64,000 bases of DNA from Spirochaetaceae bacterium bin103 (GTDB taxonomy: Bacteria; Spirochaetota; Spirochaetia; SZUA-6; Bin103). The position numbers and the translations under genes were made by a program. Positions 11,985 to 20,876 of the stretch are shown in pieces (position 1 is the first letter of the stretch; the number at the start of each line of letters is the position of its first letter). The stretch spans positions 1 through 64,000 of the forward strand of contig MPNH01000008.1 in NCBI GenBank assembly GCA_002238925.1. Reading direction: 5' to 3'. The notes under the pieces are model-generated. The model saw only the letters and a program-made list of their open reading frames with translations. It was not told the DNA's origin and searched no databases.

Positions 11985-12191
11985 GCACGAGGAAGCACGA
12001 GCGAAGCGACCCGGACCAACACGGCGTGCATCTTTACTCCGCCGAGTGGTTTCAGTAGCTTGTGGGCATACCAAGCAATAGCCCGGTTATCCCTGTCGCC
12101 TGTGCGCGCACCGACCGCGAGCGTTGGTCTTGGCTGCTTTTCGTTGCGCGACCTCACAGCGGCGGCGTTACCGGCTCGGAGGCACATAAAC

Positions 12192-13220
12192 GTGATAACG
12201 GTTGAAGGCGTTTCCAAGCGCTACGGCCAGCATCTTGCCGTCGACGACATCAGCTTTCGGGTCGACGCCGGCGAGGTGGTCGGGTTTCTCGGCCCGAACG
12301 GGGCCGGCAAGTCGACCACCATGAACATCATTACCGGATACCTGTCGGCCACCGCCGGCAGTGTGTCGGTGGACGGCTTCGACGTGCTCGAGGATCCCGA
12401 CCAGGTGAAGCGGCGTGTCGGCTACCTGCCCGAGTTGCCGCCGCTCTATCTCGACATGACGGTGCGCGAGTACCTGCGCTTCGTGGCGCGCCTCAAGAAG
12501 GCGGACCGCAGCACCGTGGTGCAGCAGCAGGAGCGCATCCTGGAGCTGGCCGGTATAGGGCACGTGCGCAACCGGCTGATCAAGAACCTGTCCAAGGGCT
12601 ACCGCCAGCGCGTCGGCCTGGCGCAGGCACTGGTCGGCAGTCCGCGCGTACTGATTCTGGACGAACCCACCATCGGTCTGGATCCGCACCAGATCATCGA
12701 GATCCGCAACCTGATCCGCGAACTCGGCCACGAGCACACCATTATCCTGTCGTCGCACATCCTGCCCGAGGTGAGCGCGGTGTGCGACCGGGTCATCATC
12801 ATCAACCGCGGCAAGCTGGTGGCCTCCGACACCACCGAGAACCTCGGCAAGCGCCTGCACGACAACAGCGAATTCCGGTTGCGCGTGGCCGGTTCGGAGG
12901 CGGCGGCGCTGGCCGCGCTGACCGGCGTGGCGGGCGTGAACGAGGTCAGCGCGCAGGGCACGGTGGAGCAGGGCACGGTCGACCTGCGCGTGGAGACCGC
13001 CGCCGGGGCCGATCCGCGGCGCGCCATCTTCCACGCGTTGAGCGAGGCGGACCTGCCGATCTACCTGATGACGGCGATGGACTACACGCTCGAGGAGATC
13101 TTCCTGCAGCTCACCACACAGGACGCCGCCGGCGGTGCCGCCCCGGAATCCGGGGACAACGGTTCCGGCGGCGCACCGGACGCACCGGACGCACCCGATG
13201 TCGGTGGGAGTGACGCCTGA
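12192..13220 (+). CDS. ABC transporter ATPase of a Gld-type ABC-2 exporter
   Basis: The GTG at 12192 is preceded by a GGAGG at 12178-12182, which fixes the start (342 residues); the frame stays open upstream without a ribosome site. Walker A is GPNGAGKSTT, the signature is LSKGYRQRVGLAQAL, Walker B is VLILDEPTIGLD, and the H-loop is ILSSHILPE. The C-terminal 90 residues form the usual small domain, ending in a Gly/Asp/Pro-rich tail. It resembles GldA of the gliding-motility GldAFG exporters, which also occur in non-gliding bacteria. The next two genes encode the permease and the GldG-like subunit. The substrate is unknown. Confidence 0.88.
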   Translation: MITVEGVSKRYGQHLAVDDISFRVDAGEVVGFLGPNGAGKSTTMNIITGYLSATAGSVSVDGFDVLEDPDQVKRRVGYLPELPPLYLDMTVREYLRFVARLKKADRSTVVQQQERILELAGIGHVRNRLIKNLSKGYRQRVGLAQALVGSPRVLILDEPTIGLDPHQIIEIRNLIRELGHEHTIILSSHILPEVSAVCDRVIIINRGKLVASDTTENLGKRLHDNSEFRLRVAGSEAAALAALTGVAGVNEVSAQGTVEQGTVDLRVETAAGADPRRAIFHALSEADLPIYLMTAMDYTLEEIFLQLTTQDAAGGAAPESGDNGSGGAPDAPDAPDVGGSDA

Positions 13221-14083
13221 TGATCGCGGTATTCCTGCGCGAACTGCGCTCCTACTACTTTTCGCCGATCGGCTACATCTTCATGGGGTTCTTTCTGCTG
13301 CTGGCCGGCTTCTTCTTCGCCACCGACAACGTGCTGCGTTCCAATCCGCAGTTCCAGGGCGTGTTGAGCTCGATCATCTTCGTGTTCCTGGTCATCGTGC
13401 CGATCCTCACCATGCGCCTGTTCGCCGACGAGAAGCGGCAACGCACCGATCAGCTTCTGCTCACCGTGCCGGTGAGCGTGACCGGCATCGTGCTCGGCAA
13501 GTACTTCGCGGCGGTGGCGGTGTTCCTGTTCACGCTGCTGGTCACCGTGTTGTACCCGGTCACCATGAGCTTCTTCGGGCGTCTGCCGGGTTGGGAGATC
13601 CTGGGCGGATACGTTGGCTTCTTCCTGCTCGGTTGCACGTTCATCGCGGTGGGCATGCTGATGTCGTCGCTCACCGACAACCAGGTAATCTCGGCGGTGT
13701 CCACGTTCGCCGCCCTGCTGCTGATGTGGATCATAGACTTCGTGCAGAACGGCGTGCCCGCCGGCACCGTGCCCGGCATCGTGTTTGCCTCCTGCCTCGG
13801 CGCCCTGGTGGTGCTGTGGGTGTACCTGGCGACCCGCAACCTGATCATCTCCACCGCCATGTTGGTGCTCCTGGCCACCCTGATCGTGGTGGCCGTGTTC
13901 TCGCTGGAGGGTTTCTACGAGACCTTCATCATCGACTTCCTGGCCTGGTTCTCCCTGACCAGCCGCTTCCAGCGCTTCATGGGCGGCGTGCTGGCGCTTT
14001 CTCCCATTGTTTACTACGTCTCCTTCTCGACCGTGCTGGTGTTCCTCACCGTGCGGGTGATCGAACGCAACAGGTGGACCTGA
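13220..14083 (+). CDS. ABC-2 type permease (GldF-like)
   Basis: A 287-residue membrane protein with six predicted transmembrane helices. It opens with FLRELRSYYFSPIGYIFMG, the typical GldF/NosY start, and contains LFADEKRQRTDQLLLTVP, the conserved cytoplasmic loop of ABC-2 permeases. The ATG overlaps the ATPase stop by one base, and the next gene begins two bases after its stop. It should form the membrane channel of the exporter. Family identification is firm; the transported molecule is not known. Confidence 0.88.
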   Translation: MIAVFLRELRSYYFSPIGYIFMGFFLLLAGFFFATDNVLRSNPQFQGVLSSIIFVFLVIVPILTMRLFADEKRQRTDQLLLTVPVSVTGIVLGKYFAAVAVFLFTLLVTVLYPVTMSFFGRLPGWEILGGYVGFFLLGCTFIAVGMLMSSLTDNQVISAVSTFAALLLMWIIDFVQNGVPAGTVPGIVFASCLGALVVLWVYLATRNLIISTAMLVLLATLIVVAVFSLEGFYETFIIDFLAWFSLTSRFQRFMGGVLALSPIVYYVSFSTVLVFLTVRVIERNRWT

Positions 14084-14084
14084 C

Positions 14085-15518
14085 ATGAGCGACTTTTTTT
14101 CCACACAGATGAGCCGCCTGCGCGAGAGCAAGCAGGTGCGCTACGGCGGTTACGCGCTGCTCACCTCCCTCGGCATGGTGGCGGCTCTGGTGCTGGTCAA
14201 CCTGTTGGTGGACCAGTTCGGCGTGGAGGCGGACCTGACGCAGAACCGGCTGTTCACGCTGTCCGACCAGACCTTCCAGTTGCTGGACAACCTGGACGCC
14301 GACGTAACCGTGTACCAGATCGGCACCACCGGGCGCGAGAATCCGCTGATCGACTCGGTGCTCGAGCGCTACGCGCGGCGCAGCAGCCACGTCAAGCTGG
14401 CCAACCTCGATCCGGAGCGCAACCCGGGATTGGCGGCCAAGTACGAGGAAGAGGGCCAGGTGCGGCCCGGCGGGTTGATCGTCGACGGCGGCGACCGGTT
14501 CCGGATGATCAGCCAGTTCGACATCTTCAACGTCAACATGCAGACCCGGCAGGCCACGTCGTTGTCGCTCGAACAGGAGCTGACGGCGGCGCTGCTGTAC
14601 GTGACCACCGGCGACCTGCCTTCCGTGTACCTGCTCGAGGGGCACGGCGAACAGTCGATGTTCCAGCTCGGCATGCCGGGCTTGAACGTGCGCGACCTGT
14701 TGGAGAACGACAACTACGAGGTGGACACGCTCGACCTGGTGTCGCGCGACTCCATCCCCGAGGACGTCGACGTGCTGCTGGTGGTGGCGCCGGAGCAGGA
14801 TATGACTCCGGCGGAGGCGGACCGGCTCGATGGGTGGATGCGCGACGGCGGGCGCGTGGTGTTCGTGCTGCAGGGGGCGCGGCGTACCGAAATGCCCAAC
14901 CTGGAGGAGTTGCTCGCCGGGTTCGGGGTCAGGCTGGTCAACGGCATTATCGTCGAGGAGTCGGGCCGCCACACGCCCGACAGCCAGGTGTTCCTGGTAC
15001 CGGAGATGACCTCGCACGAGATCGTGTCGCCGATGCGCTCCGAGCGGCTGTTCATCGTGATGCCGGCGGCGGGCCCGATTGAGGAGCTGGAGACCAAGCG
15101 GCGCACGCTGACCGTGGAGCCGTTTCTGAATACCTCGGAGGGGTCGTTCCTGCGTACCGATTTCCAGATCCAGTCGGTGGAGCAGCAGGAGGGCGAGCCG
15201 AACGGACCGTTCGCGGTCGGCGTGGCGATTACCGACAACGACCTCGACGGCTACGTGAAGTCGCGCGTGGTGGTGTTTTCGTCCGTCCTGTTCCTGCGTC
15301 AGCCCTACCAGGCCAACTACGACATGCTGCTCAACAGCCTGAGCTGGGCGCGCAGCCGCGAGGAGTCGATCTCGATTCGTGCCAAGTCGCTGCGCACCTT
15401 CCCGCTGCGCATGACGCGGCTGGCGCAGCTGATCATTTCCGGAGTCGCGGTGCTGCTGGTGCCGCTCGGCGTGCTCGGCGCCGGGCTGGCGGTATGGCTG
15501 CGGCGGCGCCACCTGTAG
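14085..15518 (+). CDS. GldG-like ABC transporter auxiliary protein
   Basis: A 477-residue protein with one N-terminal membrane helix (GGYALLTSLGMVAALVLVN), a large extracytoplasmic domain and a second helix at the C-terminus (LIISGVAVLLVPLGVLGAG). EADLTQNRLFTLSDQT is the characteristic opening of the GldG/ABC-type uncharacterised transport family. The soluble part has a glutamine-amidotransferase-like fold in relatives (VYLLEGHGEQ, DVDVLLVVAPEQDMTPAE), without an obvious catalytic Cys. It is expected to act with the permease as a periplasmic-side component. It lies in an operon with the ATPase, permease and DUF4340 genes. Confidence 0.85.
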   Translation: MSDFFSTQMSRLRESKQVRYGGYALLTSLGMVAALVLVNLLVDQFGVEADLTQNRLFTLSDQTFQLLDNLDADVTVYQIGTTGRENPLIDSVLERYARRSSHVKLANLDPERNPGLAAKYEEEGQVRPGGLIVDGGDRFRMISQFDIFNVNMQTRQATSLSLEQELTAALLYVTTGDLPSVYLLEGHGEQSMFQLGMPGLNVRDLLENDNYEVDTLDLVSRDSIPEDVDVLLVVAPEQDMTPAEADRLDGWMRDGGRVVFVLQGARRTEMPNLEELLAGFGVRLVNGIIVEESGRHTPDSQVFLVPEMTSHEIVSPMRSERLFIVMPAAGPIEELETKRRTLTVEPFLNTSEGSFLRTDFQIQSVEQQEGEPNGPFAVGVAITDNDLDGYVKSRVVVFSSVLFLRQPYQANYDMLLNSLSWARSREESISIRAKSLRTFPLRMTRLAQLIISGVAVLLVPLGVLGAGLAVWLRRRHL

Positions 15519-15532
15519 CGGGAGCACAGCGG

Positions 15533-16981
15533 ATGAGCGAGGCAAGGACAGGGAGTCCGCCGGACGCAAAGCGCGGCGGGTTGCGGCGCCTGATCATCCT
15601 GGCGGCCATGCTGGTAGGGGTCGCCGCGTTGGTGGTGATCCTGACCGTGGTGCGCAACCGTCCGCCGCAGATCCCGGAGGTGGAGCCGACGCCGGGCAAG
15701 CCGGAGATTTCGCGCGTCGACATTGAGCGCATCACCGCCGTCTCTCTTGACGGACCGGGCCGCGAGCAGCCATTCAACATGTGGAAGACCGAGGCGGGCT
15801 GGCAGATCGAGGGCGCGGACAGCACGATCCCGATAAAGGAATCGCGGGTCAAGGACCTTCTGTACAGCTTCAGCAGCCTGTACGCCGAGCGGGTAATTGA
15901 GGAGGACGCCGCCGATCTGGGCCAGTACGGGCTCGATCCGCCGGCCGTGGTGGCGGTTGCAACGCTAGACGACGGCAGCACCATCGAAGCGTATCTCGGC
16001 GACCGCACGCCGGCCGGCAACACCTGGTACCTGGGCGTGCCCGACAAGCGCATCGTGTACGCGGTGTGGACCAACCACGGCAACCACTACCACTACACGT
16101 TGGCCGACATGCGCGGCGACGAGCTGCCCACCATCAACACCGAGGCATTCAACTACCTGCTCCTGCAGGGGCCAGGGATCGACACCCTGGAGATCATGGA
16201 GACCAACCCGCTTGACACCCGCTTCGCCCACCTGTTGACCCGCCTGGCAATGGTGCAGCCGTACGCCTTCCCACGCGCCATCGACAGCGAGGAGTTCACC
16301 AAGGTGCAGGCGGCGGTGGCGGAGCCGCGCATCGACCGGATTGTCAGCGACGACCCGGAAGCCGCCGCCGGCTACGGACTGGCGCCACCGCGCTACGAGC
16401 TGCTGGTGCGCGATGCCGCGGGCGCCGAGGTGACGCTGCTGTTCGGGGATGAGCGCGATGGCGAGGTGTTCTTTCAGGTGCCGGGGCGCGCCACCGTGTA
16501 CGCAATGAAGGCGTCGCGCGCCGGCGTACTCGACCTGGATCCGTTCACGCTGGTCGACAAGTTCGTGCTGATTCTCAACATCGAGTCGGTGGATGCCATC
16601 GAGATCTACCACCGCGGCGGCACCAACCTGCTCACCATCGAGCGTACCGGCTCGGGCGACGACGTGGTGGAGAGTTTCGCGGTCGACGGCGCGGCCATCG
16701 AGGACAAGCCGTTCCGCGAACTGTATCAACTCATTATCGGGCTCCTCGGCGATGCGGCGCTGCCGCGGGAAGACCAGGCCGCGGTCGTGGAAGCCGATCC
16801 GGAGGTGCGCATCACCTACCGCATGAACACGCCGGACGAGACCCAGTCGGTGGCGCTGGTGCCGTACGACCGCCAATTCTTTGGCGCCGTACGCGAAGGC
16901 ACCGCCGAGTTCATGGTGTCGCGGGCCCAGGTGGCACGCCTGCTCGACGGCCTCGCCGCCCACACCGGCGGCGCCGAGTAG
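15533..16981 (+). CDS. DUF4340 domain protein, membrane-anchored
   Basis: The ATG at 15533 (482 residues) follows a GGAG site at 15520-15523. One N-terminal helix (LIILAAMLVGVAALVVILTV) anchors a long extracytoplasmic region with repeated beta-rich DUF4340 modules: WKTEAGWQIEGADSTIPI and LGQYGLDPPAVVAVATLDDG are the diagnostic motifs, repeated as AAAGYGLAPPRYELLVRD. DUF4340 proteins recur next to GldFG-type exporters in spirochaetes and other phyla, so it is probably a dedicated periplasmic partner. No enzymatic motif is visible. Confidence 0.85.
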   Translation: MSEARTGSPPDAKRGGLRRLIILAAMLVGVAALVVILTVVRNRPPQIPEVEPTPGKPEISRVDIERITAVSLDGPGREQPFNMWKTEAGWQIEGADSTIPIKESRVKDLLYSFSSLYAERVIEEDAADLGQYGLDPPAVVAVATLDDGSTIEAYLGDRTPAGNTWYLGVPDKRIVYAVWTNHGNHYHYTLADMRGDELPTINTEAFNYLLLQGPGIDTLEIMETNPLDTRFAHLLTRLAMVQPYAFPRAIDSEEFTKVQAAVAEPRIDRIVSDDPEAAAGYGLAPPRYELLVRDAAGAEVTLLFGDERDGEVFFQVPGRATVYAMKASRAGVLDLDPFTLVDKFVLILNIESVDAIEIYHRGGTNLLTIERTGSGDDVVESFAVDGAAIEDKPFRELYQLIIGLLGDAALPREDQAAVVEADPEVRITYRMNTPDETQSVALVPYDRQFFGAVREGTAEFMVSRAQVARLLDGLAAHTGGAE

Positions 16982-16990
16982 CCGGCTCGG

Positions 16991-17030
16991 CGTCCGACCC
17001 ACCGGAACGTCCGACCCACCGGGGCGTCCG
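16991..17030. repeat. Short direct repeats between convergent genes
   Basis: A 15-base unit (CGTCCGACCCACCGG) occurs at 16991-17005 and 17008-17022, and its first six bases recur at 17025-17030. It occupies most of the gap between the converging DUF4340 and tsaB genes. It is not a hairpin with a U-tract, so it is not a classical terminator. Confidence 0.6.
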
Positions 17031-17041
17031 GACCGCTGCCG

Positions 17042-17719
17042 CTATCGTTTCGGGGCGGCGATGCCCAGTTCCGCTTCGCTGCGGCGCAGGTAGAGCGGCT
17101 TCAGATCGGCCACCGCGGCCACCGTGTTGGCGGCCGCCAATTCCAGCATGGCCAGCACCGGGATCTGCGCGCGGCGGCGGTCCACCTGCCAGCCGGCGGG
17201 GACCACCGCCGCGGCCGCCTCGAACGGCGCGGCCGCCGGGCCGGTGAGCAGCACCGGTTCATCGGCCGCCGCGGTGGCGCGTACCGTGTCCGCCAACACT
17301 GCCGGCGCTTGGTCCAGGTAGGGGCCGACGCGGCGCCCGGCACGGTAGCAGGCGGCGTAGAAGCGCCGCTTGCGGGCATCGATGAGCGGCACCACCAAGC
17401 CACCGGCGTGACGTTGTTCCCAGGCCATGGTGTCCAGGCCGCACACGCCGGCCAGGCGCGCACGCCCGGCGGCGGCGATGCCCTTGGCGGTAGCCACGCC
17501 GATACGGACGCCGGTGAAACTTCCCGGGCCGATGCCGGTGGCCACCAGGTCGACGTCGGCCACGCGCAGACCCAGCTCGGCGGTGACCCGTTCGATGAGC
17601 GGTGCGAGCAGGGCCGCATGCTTCAGTCCGCCGTTGCAGGAGTGAGCAACCCAGTCGTCGCCGCGCGCGGCCGCGACGGCGAGCGTTTCGGTTGCGGTGT
17701 CGAAGGCGAGTATGGTCAT
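17042..17719 (-). CDS. tsaB: tRNA threonylcarbamoyladenosine biosynthesis protein TsaB
   Basis: TsaB (225 residues) is the inactive-ASKHA partner that activates TsaD in making the t6A modification at position 37 of ANN-reading tRNAs. Motifs seen are ILAFDTATETLAVA at the N-terminus, KHAALLAPLIERV, and the strongly conserved GIGPGSFTGVRIGVATAKG. The ATG at 17719 lies in an ATGA overlap with the tsaE stop, which decides the start although the frame is open further upstream. tsaD is not in the window. It is the last gene of a long minus-strand series. Confidence 0.93.
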   Translation of the reverse strand: MTILAFDTATETLAVAAARGDDWVAHSCNGGLKHAALLAPLIERVTAELGLRVADVDLVATGIGPGSFTGVRIGVATAKGIAAAGRARLAGVCGLDTMAWEQRHAGGLVVPLIDARKRRFYAACYRAGRRVGPYLDQAPAVLADTVRATAAADEPVLLTGPAAAPFEAAAAVVPAGWQVDRRRAQIPVLAMLELAAANTVAAVADLKPLYLRRSEAELGIAAPKR

Positions 17720-18204
17720 GACGCCGGCTTCCCGGGCTCGGTTATCTCGACGTGCCGGCGCATGTCGTCCGCGATGGCGATGCGCACCTGGATGGTGTCG
17801 TGCGGAAGGGTGTCGCCGGCTCGCTCCGGCCACTCCACCAGCGCCACCCCCTGGCCATGGATGAAGTCGTCGAGCGCGAGCGAGGCGAGCTGCTCCGCCG
17901 AGTCGATGCGGTACAGGTCGATGTGGTACATGGTGAGCGGCCGCGGGCCGCCCTCGCCGGCGCCGGCCGGGGCGTCGTATTCCAGCACCAGTTGGTAGGT
18001 GGGGCTGGTCACCGCTTCCTGGATTCCCAGCCCGCGTGCGACGCCCTTGGCGAAGGTGGTCTTGCCGGCGCCGAGGTCACCGCGCAGGGCGATCACGGCG
18101 CCGCGCCGGGCGGCGAGCCGGTCGCGAATGTGTGCGGCGAGCGCTTCGCCGGCCGCCATGGTGTGCTGCTCGGTGGCGCACACCACGCTGGTGGTGCGAT
18201 CCAT
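17716..18204 (-). CDS. tsaE: tRNA threonylcarbamoyladenosine biosynthesis ATPase TsaE
   Basis: TsaE (162 residues) is the small P-loop ATPase that resets the TsaBD complex during t6A synthesis. Walker A is LRGDLGAGKTTFAKG, and SPTYQLVLEY, MYHIDLYRI and VEWPERAG are all family signatures. It begins four bases after the PilZ-like gene stop and overlaps tsaB by ATGA, so TsaE and TsaB are made together. Confidence 0.95.
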   Translation of the reverse strand: MDRTTSVVCATEQHTMAAGEALAAHIRDRLAARRGAVIALRGDLGAGKTTFAKGVARGLGIQEAVTSPTYQLVLEYDAPAGAGEGGPRPLTMYHIDLYRIDSAEQLASLALDDFIHGQGVALVEWPERAGDTLPHDTIQVRIAIADDMRRHVEITEPGKPAS

Positions 18205-18207
18205 GCT

Positions 18208-19263
18208 TCAGCGGCGCGGTCCGGTGCCCGCGCTGGACCAGCAATCGTCGACAAACCGGTACAGGTCGCTGATGCGGCTGCACGACAGGCCGGTAAGGTG
18301 GACCAGCATCACGCCCGCGGCACCGCGGTGCGGCGACTGCACCACCTTGCCGTACAGCGGCAGCGGTACCGCACGGCCAATCTCGAGCACCAGCCTCACC
18401 AGGCGGCCGGCGGCAACCGGCGCCACCGAGCGCACGCCGGCCCACTGCGCGTCGAGCGACACCAGGGTACCGGCGACCGGTGCCTCGCCCTGTCCGGCAC
18501 GCGGCGCGGCCGGCGGCGCCGGGGGGGCGACCGCCAGGGGCGTGATTTCGCAGCGCCGTCGCCGGCCGCGCGGGCGAACGGTCCCGGACAGCGTGGCGCG
18601 GCGGGTCAGCAGCAGGGCGGGCTGGCCGGCAACCCAGGCGCGGCCGAGCACGGTGGCGACGATGCCGCCTTCGCCTTGGGCGGCCGCAGCCGGCCGGACC
18701 GTGACCTGCATGCCGGCACGCAGCGGCGGCGGCGCCGCCTGGTCCTCCGGCAGGGCACAGGCCAGTTCATCGCCGACACCGGCGAGCAGGCTGGTCTCGA
18801 TGGCGGGCATGGTGGCGCGCGCAAGGGTGATCGGCTCGCCCTCCCGGAACGGGGACAGCGAGCCGACCGAGGCCGGGCCGCCGGCAGCCACGCGTGCCTT
18901 GATCGACAGGAGTACCGCCAGCCGGTGGCGGTAGCGGGCGCGATCCTGGGCAGCGCCGCCGCGCAGGGCGGCGCTGCCGCGCCGCAGGACGCCTTCGAGC
19001 AGCGCTCGGTTGCGGAACAGCTCGGCCTCCTGGCGGAGGTGGCCGGCGCGTGCGAGGTGATCCAACACCCGCGCTTCCCGCCGGGTCAGGCCCGCCCTGC
19101 GGCCCACCCGCCGCGCCCGGCGGTGGCGGTCGCCGCTGACCTTGGTGCCGCCGGCCACCAGAACCACGATGCCGCAGACGAGTGCCGCGCCGCCGCCCCA
19201 CATCACCTCGAAGTGGCCGGCCGCGAGGGCGGCGTCCAGAATCTGTCGGCCCATGTCCAGCAC
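18208..19263 (-). CDS. Membrane-anchored PilZ-like protein
   Basis: A 351-residue protein with one N-terminal helix (GGGAALVCGIVVLVAGG) followed by an Arg-rich stretch (RRARRVGRRAGLTRREARVL). The C-terminal 110 residues resemble a PilZ domain: an Arg-rich segment (VRPRGRRRRCEITPL) is followed by a beta-barrel ending ISDLYRFVDDC. PilZ domains bind cyclic-di-GMP through such arginines, but the second motif (D/NxSxxG) is poorly preserved here (VSLDAQWAG), so ligand binding is uncertain. The annotated start is GTG at 19263; the ATG at 19254 is an alternative. It lies between a TPR gene and tsaE in a likely operon. Confidence 0.55.
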   Translation of the reverse strand: MLDMGRQILDAALAAGHFEVMWGGGAALVCGIVVLVAGGTKVSGDRHRRARRVGRRAGLTRREARVLDHLARAGHLRQEAELFRNRALLEGVLRRGSAALRGGAAQDRARYRHRLAVLLSIKARVAAGGPASVGSLSPFREGEPITLARATMPAIETSLLAGVGDELACALPEDQAAPPPLRAGMQVTVRPAAAAQGEGGIVATVLGRAWVAGQPALLLTRRATLSGTVRPRGRRRRCEITPLAVAPPAPPAAPRAGQGEAPVAGTLVSLDAQWAGVRSVAPVAAGRLVRLVLEIGRAVPLPLYGKVVQSPHRGAAGVMLVHLTGLSCSRISDLYRFVDDCWSSAGTGPRR

Positions 19264-19275
19264 GCCGACCGCCTC

Positions 19276-20424
19276 CTACGCTTCGAGCTGGTGCAGATAC
19301 CTGGGCGCCAGCGGGTCGTTGGGGTCCAACTCGCGGATGGTGGTGAAGTAACGGCGCGCGTCGTCCAGGCGGCCCTGTTTCATTGCCAGGATCCCCATGT
19401 TGGAGATGATTTTGGTGTTCTCGGGGTCAAGTTGCAATGCGGCGCGCAGGTTGCGTTCCGCATCGTCGTAGCAGCGCAACTCGAGGTTGCAGATTGCCAG
19501 CTCATTGTGGGTGTCCGCCAGCCCCGCGGCATCCGCCTCCCGGCCGTGTGTCAGGACCGACTCGAACGCCAGCTTGGCTTCGGCGAAGGCGCCGCTGCGC
19601 CGCAATCCCCAGCCGCGCAGGAAGTGAGCCTGCCAGACATTCGGGTGCAGGTCGAGGAAATGTTCGATCTTGCGCAGGCCCTCGGCCTCGGAACCGCCGC
19701 GTATGAGGTCGTACGCCGCTCGAAAGCTCTGTTCCGCCAGTCCGTCGCTGGCCATCTGGCGCAGGATTCGTTGCGCGTCGGCGCGCCGCTCGGCGTCTTC
19801 GCCGTGCCGGACATACACTTCGAGGTGCGGGCGGGCGTCGGCATAGCGGCGCTGGCCGAGATAGAAGTGGGCCAGGTTGATGTGGGTCTCGGCGTGCAGC
19901 GGATCCAGATCCAGCACCCGGAAGTAGGCGCGCTCCGCGTTCTTGCGCAGTTCGTCTGCCGTCCCTGCTGTCTCTGCCGCCTCCTCGGTGTTGGTTCGCT
20001 CGGCGGCATCCGCGTGCTGCTCGTATGCGAACGCGAGATTGAGCCCGGCGCTGGTGTCGTCGGGATTCAGCCCGGTCAGCGCCAGGAACAGTTCCTCGGA
20101 AAGGGCGAAGTCGCCGTTGTGCGCCTTGATGATGCCGGCCTCGGTGAGCTCCGCGGCGACGGTCGGCTTGGCGGCCCGGATGAAGCGGCGGAAGTACGCG
20201 GCGTCACCATGGTGCGGATGATAGGCAAGGACCTTGAGCATGGCCGCAATGGTAGCATCCCAGGTGAGCTCCTCCGGGCTCACCCCCGTAACGTCGGGCT
20301 CCAGCTCTACCGGCAGCGCAATCGACGGGTCTACCTTGAAATCCGCGAACTCGTATTCGAAGTCCTCCGGGAGCGAGATGTATGCGATGTGCGCGAGCGG
20401 ATTCGACGCGTCATTCCCCGCCAT
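19276..20424 (-). CDS. Tetratricopeptide repeat protein
   Basis: A 382-residue soluble protein with at least six TPR-like helix pairs. Clear units include AYFRVLDLDPLHAETHINLAHFYL, HFLDLHPNVWQAHFLRGWGL and RNLRAALQLDPENTKIISNM, each with the Gly/Ala/Pro spacing of TPRs. There is no signal peptide or catalytic motif. TPR proteins are scaffolds; the partner cannot be read from the sequence. It starts 43 bases after zapA and ends 12 bases before the PilZ-like gene, suggesting co-transcription. Confidence 0.85.
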   Translation of the reverse strand: MAGNDASNPLAHIAYISLPEDFEYEFADFKVDPSIALPVELEPDVTGVSPEELTWDATIAAMLKVLAYHPHHGDAAYFRRFIRAAKPTVAAELTEAGIIKAHNGDFALSEELFLALTGLNPDDTSAGLNLAFAYEQHADAAERTNTEEAAETAGTADELRKNAERAYFRVLDLDPLHAETHINLAHFYLGQRRYADARPHLEVYVRHGEDAERRADAQRILRQMASDGLAEQSFRAAYDLIRGGSEAEGLRKIEHFLDLHPNVWQAHFLRGWGLRRSGAFAEAKLAFESVLTHGREADAAGLADTHNELAICNLELRCYDDAERNLRAALQLDPENTKIISNMGILAMKQGRLDDARRYFTTIRELDPNDPLAPRYLHQLEA

Positions 20425-20467
20425 GAAAGCAAAGATACTACTCGTCGGCCGCGTTCGCCACCGTCGC

Positions 20468-20857
20468 CTATACGTTGCGGGTGTCGGAGGGAGGCGGGGA
20501 ATCGGGCGCCGGACCGGCGTCCGTAGCGCCGGGCGGAGAAATGCCCGGCGCTGCGTCCTTCGGCAGGGTGAGCGCCCGGTCGATCTGCCCGATGAGGCGT
20601 GAGGCTATTTCTCCGGTCTTGCGCGCGTCTTCGGTCGCCGACCCGTTGATCATGCGCTCCTTGAACAGTTCGTCGACCACGTTGAGTGCGGCAACGATCG
20701 ACACCTTGAGCGGATCGCTCCAGGAAACCAGGGCCGCGGTGGCCTCAAGCCGCTCGCGATAGTAGGTCATTACTTCGTTGAGATAGGCAGGATCCTCCTC
20801 GCTCCGGATCGTGAACGAGGTTCCTAACAACTCCACGTGGGTCAGATGCTCCTCCAT
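20468..20857 (-). CDS. zapA: Cell division protein ZapA
   Basis: ZapA binds and bundles FtsZ filaments at mid-cell. The protein begins THVELLGTSFTIRSEEDPAYLNEVMTYYRERL, the ZapA beta-hairpin and first helix, followed by DPLKVSIVAALNVVDELFKER. It is 129 residues against a usual 90-110, because the last 35 residues are a Pro/Ala/Gly-rich tail. The upstream gene encodes a coiled-coil protein of ZapB-like character 19 bases away, consistent with a division-related pair. Confidence 0.88.
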   Translation of the reverse strand: MEEHLTHVELLGTSFTIRSEEDPAYLNEVMTYYRERLEATAALVSWSDPLKVSIVAALNVVDELFKERMINGSATEDARKTGEIASRLIGQIDRALTLPKDAAPGISPPGATDAGPAPDSPPPSDTRNV

Positions 20858-20876
20858 CGCCTAAGCTCCCGGCTAT

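Noticed and set aside
11989-12191. Possible gene remnant between the toxin-antitoxin promoter and the ABC ATPase
   Set aside because: A 78-codon minus-strand frame exists but has no family match or ribosome site; I see nothing supportable in these 200 bases.
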